NCBI GenBank assembly: GCA_002403415.1
Contig: DHHS01000170.1
Location: 37,349-49,651 of the forward strand
Direction: 5' to 3'
Length of the DNA stretch: 12,303 nt
DNA from: Sphingomonas sp. UBA4766
GTDB lineage: Bacteria > Pseudomonadota > Alphaproteobacteria > Sphingomonadales > Sphingomonadaceae
Below the pieces are notes generated by a model. That model was not told the origin of the DNA. It saw only the letters and a list, made by a program, of their open reading frames with translations, and did no database searches. Of this stretch, positions 1 through 6,285 are shown one piece after another. The position numbers and the translations under genes were made by a program. Numbering within the stretch: the stretch's first letter is position 1; every line of letters starts with the position of its first letter.

Positions 1-1061
1 TTCACCACCAACCCTGGCAGCCCGGCATAATTCGCGCGGTGATAGGGAGAGTCTGCGTCGAGCAGCGCCTTCAGCCGCCGATGCGCCTCGCCGAGCGCGT
101 GATAGGGCACGCTGGGGATCAAGTGGTGCAGCGCGTGATAGCGCAACCCCACCGGCGCCCACAGCACCGGCAACAGCGCGGGCGGCGGCACATTGACCGA
201 ATCCAGATATTGCGCGGTCACCGTCATTGGCTCTCCCTCATTTTCCCACAGATGCGCAACGAGCGTGCGAACCTGATTGACGACCGCGACTGCCGACACA
301 ATGCCGAGGAAAATCAGAAAGGCGCGCAGCGGGATCACCCCGCTCGCCACCATCACGACCAGCGCCACTGCCCACAGGCTCGTCACCAGCTCCAACCGGT
401 GCCAAAGCGTGCGCGCCTTCCCCTCTGGCGGGCGGCGCTCAAACGCTGGATTGATGGCCAACCCCGAATAACGCGCCACCACCGCCCGACGCAGCGCCGG
501 GATCACCACCGACAAGGGCGCCAGCACCGCAAAACGGAAGATCAAAGCAACCGGCGCAAACAGCGACGCGACAACAAAGGCGGGTAAGGTCCACGGCTTC
601 ATCAGCGCGAGCGGCAGGTATTCGGGATCCTCCGCCGTGCCATAGCGCGTGCGAGCGTGATGCAGATTATGCACCCCTTCATACATGAACGACGGCACCA
701 GCAGCGGAATACCGATCAGCGCATTCCAAGCCAGCCGAAATCCGGGAAGGCTGCTGTGCTTCATATGGCTGACTTCATGGATGAAGCTTTCCGCGCGATA
801 CAGCGCGAGCATCGCCACGACACCGACGGTAATCGCAAGCGCTGGCGACGCCAGTGCGATCGCGGCCGCCAGCGCGCCGTAACCCAACACGACCGACGCC
901 AGAAAATCGGTCCAGTAAATGCGCGGGTTGGGCGCGTGCAATTCGCGCGTCAGATCGGCAGCGGCGCGCAGCATTGCGGCATCATCGGCAATGCGGGTGC
1001 GCGCCGGACGCGCGGGCTCCGCAACGGCGCCGTCTGCGGGGCTTAGAGTTACGCTTTCCAT
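1..1061 (-). CDS. Membrane fatty acid desaturase/hydroxylase family protein, 3' end cut by window edge
   Basis: The minus-strand frame is open from ATG at 1061 to base 1, giving 353 codons with no stop. The translation shows the three histidine boxes of the membrane di-iron desaturase superfamily (PF00487 type): HEVSH at residues 95-99, HNLHH at 131-135 and HALHH at 309-313. A further conserved segment, RTLVAHLWENEGEP (265-278), precedes the last box. Hydrophobic stretches around residues 52-90, 115-125, 160-190 and 228-262 fit an integral inner-membrane protein. Such enzymes use O2 and a di-iron centre to desaturate or hydroxylate acyl chains; the substrate cannot be read from sequence. The length already reached is typical of the family, so little is probably missing. 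The start is supported by a purine-rich AGGGAA a few bases upstream. It diverges from the GNAT-like gene at 1188 across 126 bases, which hints at a shared lipid role (inference). Confidence 0.9.
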   Translation of the reverse strand, partial: MESVTLSPADGAVAEPARPARTRIADDAAMLRAAADLTRELHAPNPRIYWTDFLASVVLGYGALAAAIALASPALAITVGVVAMLALYRAESFIHEVSHMKHSSLPGFRLAWNALIGIPLLVPSFMYEGVHNLHHARTRYGTAEDPEYLPLALMKPWTLPAFVVASLFAPVALIFRFAVLAPLSVVIPALRRAVVARYSGLAINPAFERRPPEGKARTLWHRLELVTSLWAVALVVMVASGVIPLRAFLIFLGIVSAVAVVNQVRTLVAHLWENEGEPMTVTAQYLDSVNVPPPALLPVLWAPVGLRYHALHHLIPSVPYHALGEAHRRLKALLDADSPYHRANYAGLPGLVV

Positions 1062-1187
1062 GCCCCATTCCCTGCCGCCCAAACATGGCGATAGCGTGGC
1101 ACCCGCGCTTCACCGCTTGACAGCACCGGCCGAACACCGGACTCCCGGCCAGGCCAAACACGACAAACGATCACAACAGGGCTGGGC
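1062..1187. promoter_or_regulatory. Divergent intergenic region, probable promoters for both flanking genes
   Basis: This 126-base spacer must hold the start signals of the desaturase (minus) and the GNAT-like gene (plus). On the plus strand there is an exact TTGACA at 1117-1122, a good sigma-70 -35 hexamer, but no convincing -10 element at the right distance (the sequence near 1139-1146 is GC-rich). The hexamer CACCGG occurs twice, at 1124-1129 and 1135-1140, 11 bases apart on one helical face. This could be a regulator half-site pair, or chance in GC-rich DNA. No clear minus-strand promoter was seen. Confidence 0.3.
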
Positions 1188-2339
1188 ATGAACGCGCTTA
1201 CCATCCGCACCGTCAGCACCAGGGCCGACCGCAAGGCCTTTATCGACATCGGCTTCAAGCTGAACGCCGATGATCCGCATTGGGTGCCGCCGCTCAAACA
1301 GGAAGCTTTGGGGCTAATTACCCCTGAAAAAAATGGCTGGTTCAGCCATGCTCGCGCGCAGTTATTCATTGCTGAACGGGGCGGCACGGCCGTGGGCCGG
1401 ATCAGCGCGCACCTCGACACGCTGGCGCTGGAGATGCCCGCCGGACGCGGCTTCGGCCCCGGCGTCGGCTTTTGGGGGCTGTTCGATGCAACCGACGAAA
1501 GCGTTGCGCATGCGTTGATCGCGCAAGCCGAGGCGTGGCTGCGCAGCGAAGGGATGACGCGCGCGCTTGGCCCGGTCAGCATGTCGATCTGGGAAGAGCC
1601 GGGCCTGCTCATCAAGGGGCATGATCATGCGCCGACGATCATGATGGGCCACCACCCGGCGCGGTATCAGGGATGGATCGAAGCGGCGGGCTATGCCCCT
1701 GAAAAGCAGCTGATGACCTATGAATTGGACATCACGAAGGAATTTCCCCCGATCGTCCAACGGATTGTCGCGGCAGGCGAAAAGAACGCGCGCATCCGTA
1801 TCCGCGAAGTGGACCGCACCCAATTTGACCGCGAAGCCGCGATCATTCTCGCAATCCTCAACGATGCCTGGGCCGATAATTGGGGGTTTGTCCCGTTAAC
1901 GCCACCCGAAATCGCCGATGTCGGCAAAAAGCTGAAACCGATCGTGTTCAACGATCTGATCCGCATTGCCGAGCTCGATGGCGAACCGGTCGCGTTCATG
2001 ATTACGCTGCCCGATCTGAACGAGGCCATTGCGCCGCTGAACGGCAATCTGCTGCCATTTGGCTGGGCCAAGCTGTTGCTATGGCTGCGGCGGCCGCGGG
2101 TGCGGACGATGCGGGTGCCGCTGATGGGTGTCGTCAAACGGCTTCAGGCATCGCGGATGGCGAGCCAGCTTGCGTTTATGATGATCGAGTACATCCGCCG
2201 TGCTTCAGTGGCGAATTACGGGGCGTCGCGCGGCGAAATCGGCTGGGTGCTCGACGATAATCAGGGGATGAACGCGATTGCGGAGACGATCGACAGCAAG
2301 GTCAACCGCATTTACCAAATCTATGCCAAGCCGCTTTAG
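1188..2339 (+). CDS. GNAT-fold acyltransferase family protein, probable bacterial ceramide synthase (bCerS-like)
   Basis: This 383-residue protein belongs to a conserved family often labelled N-acetyltransferase or, wrongly, dATP pyrophosphohydrolase. Seen in the sequence: an N-terminal segment with DDPHWVPPL (28-36), a GNAT-like strand pair around residues 57-75 (AQLFIAERGG...VGRISA), a central stretch LGPVSMSIWEEPGLLIKG (127-144), and a second half with WADNWGFVPLT (228-238) and a GNAT-like strand GEPVAFMITLPDLNE (265-279). No signal peptide is evident. From memory, Caulobacter CCNA_01212/CC_1154, the bacterial ceramide synthase that N-acylates the sphingoid base, is of this type, and sphingomonads need ceramide for the glycosphingolipids that replace LPS. 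The ceramide assignment is therefore family-based inference. It is the only plus-strand gene here. It diverges from a desaturase, which fits a lipid role. Its stop lies 12 bases from the convergent stop of the beta-barrel gene. Confidence 0.72.
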   Translation: MNALTIRTVSTRADRKAFIDIGFKLNADDPHWVPPLKQEALGLITPEKNGWFSHARAQLFIAERGGTAVGRISAHLDTLALEMPAGRGFGPGVGFWGLFDATDESVAHALIAQAEAWLRSEGMTRALGPVSMSIWEEPGLLIKGHDHAPTIMMGHHPARYQGWIEAAGYAPEKQLMTYELDITKEFPPIVQRIVAAGEKNARIRIREVDRTQFDREAAIILAILNDAWADNWGFVPLTPPEIADVGKKLKPIVFNDLIRIAELDGEPVAFMITLPDLNEAIAPLNGNLLPFGWAKLLLWLRRPRVRTMRVPLMGVVKRLQASRMASQLAFMMIEYIRRASVANYGASRGEIGWVLDDNQGMNAIAETIDSKVNRIYQIYAKPL

Positions 2340-2343
2340 CAGC

Positions 2344-2353
2344 GACGATCGTC
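2344..2353. repeat. 10-bp palindrome between convergent stop codons
   Basis: GACGATCGTC is a perfect 10-base palindrome. It lies almost exactly in the 12-base gap between the plus-strand stop at 2337-2339 and the minus-strand stop at 2352-2354, and its last two bases overlap the latter. It lacks a loop and a T-run on either strand, so it is not a recognisable intrinsic terminator. No other termination signal is visible between these convergent genes. Confidence 0.3.
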
Positions 2354-3158
2354 AGAAGCGCCGCGATATGCCTAGGTAAAGCTGAACATCATCGGCGGCG
2401 GGGTTCAAACCAAAAACCGCACCCATATCAAACTGCCACGAGGGGCTAGCCAGCCAGCCGAACGACACCGACCCCAGATGTTTGGTTGTCGCGCCACCGG
2501 GGTCATCGTCGCGCGTAATCTGGTATTCGATCGTCCCCGACAGCCGCCCGGCCACGGGAAAGCCGAGCCCGATGACCGCGCTATAGGCCAAGTGCCGCCC
2601 GCGCCCGTCGGCATCGACCGCGGCGCCGGCTTCGGGAGTCACTTGCGCGCTTAAACCCCCTCCCAAATCCCAGCTTATCGGCACCAGCACCCCCGCCGCC
2701 CAATCGCCCGCCCCGCCGGGTGCGGGTGCCGCCGGCACGCTCACAAAGGGTTGCACCGCCACCGCAAACCCGCCGCCATCCGGATTACGCAAATTCGCCT
2801 TTAGCCCCAGCGTAAGATCGCCCACGCCCGCGCCGGTCGTCGCCAAGCCGCTGGTGCGATCGCGCAAGCGCTCCCGGATATGGGGTGTCCATTCAGCTTG
2901 CAACTCCACCGTATCGCTGACGCCCAGGCGCACCAGCGTTTCACCCAATGTTAGCGTGTCGGTGCGGCTGTCAGCGCTATCGTCGCGTGTCCAGCCGAAC
3001 AGCCCGGTCTCCACCGACACCTGGCCCGGCGCGATGGTGCAAGCGGGCGTCCCCAGTCCCGGCCGTGCGGGGCAGTAATCGCGCGCCTGCCCCCATGCCG
3101 GGTTCACGCTAAGCAGGGCGAGCGCCATGGCCAGCACCGCGCGGAACATTGCTGCCAT
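2352..3158 (-). CDS. Putative outer-membrane beta-barrel protein (transporter-like, PF13557-type)
   Basis: A 268-residue exported protein of unknown substrate. The first 23 or so residues form a signal peptide: an Arg near the N-terminus, the hydrophobic run VLAMALALLSV, and a cleavage region NPAWGQA. The mature part has alternating polar and hydrophobic strands rich in Gly and aromatic residues, for example QVSVETGLFGW and TVELQAEWTPH, and it ends in Phe (LGISRRF), the usual C-terminal signal of outer-membrane barrels. The pattern resembles the 'MetA-pathway of phenol degradation' transporter-like family. Two cysteines just after the signal peptide (in RDYC and TPAC) could form a disulfide. 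ATG 3158 follows a strong GGGGGAGGGGGA; ATG 3149 is a weaker alternative. It starts 21 bases after the xth stop, so it is probably co-transcribed. A transport role is only a family label. Confidence 0.7.
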   Translation of the reverse strand: MAAMFRAVLAMALALLSVNPAWGQARDYCPARPGLGTPACTIAPGQVSVETGLFGWTRDDSADSRTDTLTLGETLVRLGVSDTVELQAEWTPHIRERLRDRTSGLATTGAGVGDLTLGLKANLRNPDGGGFAVAVQPFVSVPAAPAPGGAGDWAAGVLVPISWDLGGGLSAQVTPEAGAAVDADGRGRHLAYSAVIGLGFPVAGRLSGTIEYQITRDDDPGGATTKHLGSVSFGWLASPSWQFDMGAVFGLNPAADDVQLYLGISRRF

Positions 3159-3179
3159 TCCCCCTCCCCCGGCTGGGTG

Positions 3180-3956
3180 TCAGCCTCTGCGCAGCCTTAC
3201 CCAGGTCGGCGCATGATCGCTCGCCTTTTCGCGCCCGCGATGCGCCTTGTCGACCCCGGCATCGGTCAGGCGATCGGCCGCAACAGGGCTGAGCAGCAGG
3301 TGATCGATGCGAAAACCGGCATCGCGTTGCCATGCGCCCGCCTGATAATCCCAAAAGGTCCACACCCCGCCGTGCGGGTGGCGCGTGCGCAGCGCGTCGG
3401 TCCACCCCTGCGCCAGCAACGCGCGATAGGCCGCCCGGCTTTCCGGCTGCATCAACGCATCTTCAGCCATTGCCGGCACCGAATAAGTGTCATCGTCATT
3501 GGGGATCACATTGTAATCACCGGCCAGCACCACCGCGCGCTCTTCGCTCAGCAGCGCGGCGGCATGCGCGCGTAACCTGTCGAACCAGCGCAGCTTATAG
3601 TCGAATTTCGGGCCCGGTTGCGGATTGCCATTGGGCAGATAGATTGACGCGACAATCACGCCGCAAACGTCCGCCTCGATATAGCGGCTCTGGTCATCCC
3701 CGACCTCCCCGGCCAGGCCCTTTTGCCGCAGGCTCGGCACAGCGTCGCGCGCCAGGATCGCAACGCCGTTAAACCCCTTTTGCCCATGCCACACGGCGCC
3801 ATAGCCCGCCGCGTCGATATCGCGCATCGGCAGGCCGTCGTCCGCCGATTTCAGCTCCTGAAGGCAAACCACATCGGGCGCTTCTTCGGCCAGATACTCC
3901 AGCAAGCGTGGCAGTCGGGCCTTGATGCCATTGACGTTGAAGCTGACGATCTTCAC
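3180..3956 (-). CDS. xth: Exodeoxyribonuclease III (class II AP endonuclease)
   Basis: A 258-residue member of the EEP/ExoIII family, which cleaves DNA 5' to abasic sites and trims 3' ends in base excision repair, using a divalent metal. The full active site can be read: N7 (SFNVNG), E34 (LQELKS), Y106 (IYLPNG), D147 and N149 (AGDYNV), D218 (RIDHLL) and the C-terminal D247-H248 (SDHAP). Length and motif spacing match bacterial ExoIII, so it should be active. The start is GTG at 3956, giving the canonical MKIVSFNVNG N-terminus; an upstream GAAG is only a weak ribosome site. The gene begins 12 bases after the erpA stop, so the two are very likely co-transcribed and translation may be coupled. 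The symbol is xth (also xthA or exoA). Confidence 0.96.
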   Translation of the reverse strand: MKIVSFNVNGIKARLPRLLEYLAEEAPDVVCLQELKSADDGLPMRDIDAAGYGAVWHGQKGFNGVAILARDAVPSLRQKGLAGEVGDDQSRYIEADVCGVIVASIYLPNGNPQPGPKFDYKLRWFDRLRAHAAALLSEERAVVLAGDYNVIPNDDDTYSVPAMAEDALMQPESRAAYRALLAQGWTDALRTRHPHGGVWTFWDYQAGAWQRDAGFRIDHLLLSPVAADRLTDAGVDKAHRGREKASDHAPTWVRLRRG

Positions 3957-3968
3957 CCGCGCTTCAGA

Positions 3969-4310
3969 TCAAACCGAAAAGCTGGCGCCGCAACCGCAGC
4001 CAGAGGCGGCCTGCGGATTCTCGACCCGAAATGCCGTGCCGCCCAACGTTTCGACAAAATCGACCGCGGCCCCGCGCACTAGGTCAAGGCTGATCGAGTC
4101 AACTACCAGCCGCACGCCATCGGTTTCGACCGCCACGTCATCGGCGGCAACCGCGTCTGCAAGGCCGAACCGATATTGAAAGCCCGAACAGCCCCCCCCA
4201 TCGACCGACAGGCGCAGAATCGCGGGCTTTTGCTGCCGCTCGGCAATGACGGCCACGCGCGCAGCGGCGGCGGCAGTCAGCGAAATTTCGGCGTAGGGTA
4301 TCTCAGTCAT
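3969..4310 (-). CDS. erpA: Iron-sulfur cluster insertion protein ErpA (A-type carrier, HesB/IscA family)
   Basis: A 113-residue A-type Fe-S carrier that receives clusters from the SUF or ISC machinery and delivers them to apo-proteins in the cytoplasm. All three ligand cysteines are present: C41 in GGGCSGF, and C105 and C107 in the C-terminal SGCGCG. The spacing and the length match ErpA/IscA proteins, and alphaproteobacterial members of this kind are usually named ErpA. Two GTG codons directly precede the chosen ATG (4314-4316 and 4311-4313), so a start at 4316 would add two residues. ATG 4310 is preferred because GAG at 4316-4318 is five bases upstream. It is first in the tight erpA-xth pair. 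The 55 bases up to the M23 gene stop contain an 8-bp GGGCGCCC palindrome (4331-4338) and no clear promoter, so read-through from the peptidase gene is possible. Confidence 0.92.
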   Translation of the reverse strand: MTEIPYAEISLTAAAAARVAVIAERQQKPAILRLSVDGGGCSGFQYRFGLADAVAADDVAVETDGVRLVVDSISLDLVRGAAVDFVETLGGTAFRVENPQAASGCGCGASFSV

Positions 4311-4365
4311 CACCACTCAAATAGGGCAACGGGCGCCCAACGGCAACGCCGGAGAATAGGGGTCG

Positions 4366-5547
4366 TCAGTTGGCAATATCGCTCGCACCCGGCACCACCT
4401 GCACGGGCTTGATCTCCCGTGCGGGGGAGAGATAGTCGGCGGTCTGCAGGAACGGCAGCGGATTGACGGCCTGGCCATCGACACGCACTTCATAATGAAG
4501 GTGGCTGCCCGTGGACCGGCCCGTCGACCCCATCAGGGCGATGAGTTGCCCGCGCGTCACCCGCGCATTGGGTGCAACCAAAATCTTAGACAAATGGCCA
4601 TAACGCGTCGTGATGCCGCGACCATGGTTGACCTCGACCAGATTGCCATAGCCACCCGCGCGTTCGGCGCGCGCGACAATCCCGTCGGCGGTTGCGTAAA
4701 TCGGCGTGCCCTTTGCGCCCGGGATATCGACGCCGGCGTGCATCGCGGCTGAACCCCGGAACGGATCGCTGCGCACCCCGAACAGGCTGGTAAAGGTCAT
4801 ATTGTCGACGGGTTGCGTCGCGGGAATGGCGATGACGGCCTTTTCCAGTGTCTCAAGCTTTTTCCAGCTCACGAACAGCGACCGGAATTGCGCATCGGTA
4901 TTGGCGTCGGTCCCGGTTTTGGTGGTCGTTGCAACCGGCTCATACGGGCCGCCGACGCCCGGCCGCGCGACGATACGCTCTGGGGACAGCCCAAGGCGAC
5001 GGACATATTGCGTGGCGCGCGCATAACGTTGTTCCGCCACCAACCGCAATTGGGCGGCAACCCCTGCCTGACGCGCTTCAGCCCGCGCCAGTGGCGCCAC
5101 CACATCGGCGGCAAGCGATGCGGTCGCGGCATCGATGGTGGGCGTATCGAGCGCGAGTTTCGCGCCGCTCTTGCCCGCGAGCACGGCGGTGATCAATGCC
5201 TGTCGCTGCTCGATCCGCGCGGCATGGACTTGTGCGGCATGCTTGATCCGCGAGACCCGGCCCTGAAGCTCGGCGACTTGCGCTTCCATCCGGGCAAGCT
5301 TGGACTCAGGTGAGACATCCGATTGCAACATGCCCGTCATCGCCACCGCGCCGACGGTTGCCTGCACCAGACCAAAAGCCGAAAAGCACAGGGTTACTCC
5401 TGCGACGCCCGCCGCCACCCCTTGGGCCCGACCCGAAATGCTGAACCGGCGCAGATCGCGGCCGTCATGGAAAATGAAATCACGTGTCTTGAAGCTGGCG
5501 CGCACGCGGGCAATCGAATCCGCAATCGACTGGGTGGAAAACCTCAC
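4366..5547 (-). CDS. Membrane-anchored M23 (LytM-type) metallopeptidase
   Basis: A 393-residue peptidoglycan endopeptidase-type protein. Order of parts: a basic cytoplasmic N-terminus (1-43, including FIFHDGRDLRRF), one membrane helix (about 44-70), a periplasmic coiled-coil-like region (about 80-180, with LARMEAQVAELQGRV), a linker, then the M23 domain (about 255-370). The zinc site is intact: H270 and D274 (HAGVD) and H351; H318 (RYGHLS) and H349 (HLH) complete the LytM catalytic set. It is therefore probably an active cross-link hydrolase, or an activator tied to cell-wall remodelling, facing the periplasm. The start chosen is GTG 5547, which has GGGGA six bases upstream. In-frame ATG 5634, which has GGAG six bases upstream, would add 29 residues (422 in all); that extension is Arg/Cys-rich and looks less protein-like. 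Upstream lies a 267-base non-coding stretch. Confidence 0.9.
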   Translation of the reverse strand: MRFSTQSIADSIARVRASFKTRDFIFHDGRDLRRFSISGRAQGVAAGVAGVTLCFSAFGLVQATVGAVAMTGMLQSDVSPESKLARMEAQVAELQGRVSRIKHAAQVHAARIEQRQALITAVLAGKSGAKLALDTPTIDAATASLAADVVAPLARAEARQAGVAAQLRLVAEQRYARATQYVRRLGLSPERIVARPGVGGPYEPVATTTKTGTDANTDAQFRSLFVSWKKLETLEKAVIAIPATQPVDNMTFTSLFGVRSDPFRGSAAMHAGVDIPGAKGTPIYATADGIVARAERAGGYGNLVEVNHGRGITTRYGHLSKILVAPNARVTRGQLIALMGSTGRSTGSHLHYEVRVDGQAVNPLPFLQTADYLSPAREIKPVQVVPGASDIAN

Positions 5548-5553
5548 AATTAG

Positions 5554-5558
5554 TCCCC
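5554..5558 (-). promoter_or_regulatory. Ribosome binding site deciding the GTG start of the M23 gene
   Basis: On the minus strand GGGGA lies six bases before GTG 5547. It is followed by CTAATT and then the start codon, good Shine-Dalgarno spacing. It favours the 393-residue form over the 422-residue form from ATG 5634, although that ATG has its own GGAG at 5641-5644, so the choice is not settled. Confidence 0.55.
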
Positions 5559-5747
5559 AAAATTGGATGCGGAGTCGCCCCGACGCCTGATTGTCGCACG
5601 AACAGCCCCTCCGCCGCGCTTCCACAGCCTGCATGACCGACTCCGCCCCACGACAGCAATAGCGCCGTCATCGTAGCGGGATAAGCTGATCACTTGGCAC
5701 GGCGAGTCGTTCATCTCCGGGCAATATTCCCGAAGCGTTCCAAAAAT

Positions 5748-5758
5748 TAACGACGTTA
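5748..5758. promoter_or_regulatory. 11-bp palindrome, possible operator
   Basis: TAACGACGTTA has perfect inverted arms (TAACG and CGTTA) around one central base. It overlaps the candidate -10 hexamer and the spacer of the M23 promoter, the place where a repressor would act. The arms are short, so chance is not excluded. It is too tight to form a stable hairpin and is not a terminator. Confidence 0.25.
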
Positions 5759-5789
5759 GGTTTTTGGCAAAGATTATCAGTTGACGCCG

Positions 5790-5809
5790 GATTCGACGCG
5801 ATTCGACGC
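5790..5809. repeat. Perfect 10-bp tandem duplication downstream of bcp
   Basis: The unit GATTCGACGC occurs twice in direct succession (5790-5799 and 5800-5809), six bases past the end of bcp. It could be a slippage duplication or a pair of adjacent binding sites on one helical face. It does not form an inverted repeat and is not followed by a T-run, so it is not an intrinsic terminator for bcp. Confidence 0.6.
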
Positions 5810-5814
5810 CTTGC

Positions 5815-6282
5815 TCACCCAAGCGCACGGGCCGCCGCCAGCACATCGGCGGCATGGCCGGGCACCTTCACCTTGGGCCAAGTGCGCACAAGTCGACCAT
5901 CGGCGTCGAACAGGAACGTCGATCGCTCGATCCCCATATATTTCTTGCCATACATCGACTTTTCGACCCAGGCGCCGAACGCTTCGAGCACATGACCATC
6001 GGCATCGGTCGCCAGCATGACTTTCAACTCATATTTGGCGGCAAACTTCTGGTGCTTGGCGGGTTCGTCCTTCGACACGCCCAGAATGCGCGCGCCAAGC
6101 GCGGCAAAATCGGGAGCAAGCGCGCTGAAATCCTGCGCCTCGCGCGTGCAACCGGGGGTGTCGTCCTTGGGATAAAAATAAAGCACCAGCGGCGCACCGA
6201 CCAGACTTTGGAGCGAAAGCGCGTTGCCATCGGCCGCGGTCAGCATGACATTGGGGATCATTGCGCCTTCACTCAGTGCCAT
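5815..6282 (-). CDS. bcp: Peroxiredoxin, Bcp/PrxQ family (thioredoxin-dependent thiol peroxidase)
   Basis: A 155-residue cytoplasmic peroxiredoxin that reduces H2O2 and organic peroxides. The family signature YFYPKDDTPGCTREAQDF is present (residues 35-52), with the peroxidatic cysteine C45 in TPGC, the preceding T42 and P43, and a partner Arg probably in GIERSTF. It is the only cysteine in the protein. The resolving cysteine that E. coli Bcp has five residues later (C50) is a Gln-type position here (REAQDF), so this should act as a 1-Cys form, resolved by an external thiol (inference). Length is normal for the family. It starts three bases after the glnE stop. GAAGGGA in the last glnE codons supplies the ribosome site, so translation is probably coupled to glnE. 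Confidence 0.94.
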   Translation of the reverse strand: MALSEGAMIPNVMLTAADGNALSLQSLVGAPLVLYFYPKDDTPGCTREAQDFSALAPDFAALGARILGVSKDEPAKHQKFAAKYELKVMLATDADGHVLEAFGAWVEKSMYGKKYMGIERSTFLFDADGRLVRTWPKVKVPGHAADVLAAARALG

Positions 6283-6285
6283 TGG

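Larger units (their letters stand above)
5548..5814 (-). promoter_or_regulatory. Leader/promoter region of the M23 peptidase gene
   Basis: These 267 bases between the bcp stop and the M23 start hold no convincing gene. The stretch at about 5741-5779 is strikingly AT-rich for this DNA and is the likely promoter area. On the minus strand a TTGCCA (5765-5770) and a TAATTT (5744-5749) are 15 bases apart, a short but possible sigma-70 spacing. A GATAAT at 5773-5778 is another -10-like hexamer, without a good -35. If the first pair is used, the mRNA has a leader of roughly 190 bases. The region also holds an 11-bp palindrome, a 10-bp tandem repeat and a 54-codon ORF (5550-5714), each listed elsewhere. 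Confidence 0.4.

Noticed and set aside
39..1046. Plus-strand open frames across the left edge
   Set aside because: The minus strand carries the three histidine boxes of a desaturase in one continuous frame, so these are antisense artefacts.
5718..5732. CGGG/CCCG hairpin in the M23 leader
   Set aside because: Four base pairs around a seven-base loop and no T-run; it is likely chance in GC-rich DNA.
5744..5758. Palindrome followed by a T-run as an intrinsic terminator for bcp
   Set aside because: On the minus strand the arms could form at most a four-pair AT-rich stem with a three-base loop, too weak to terminate.
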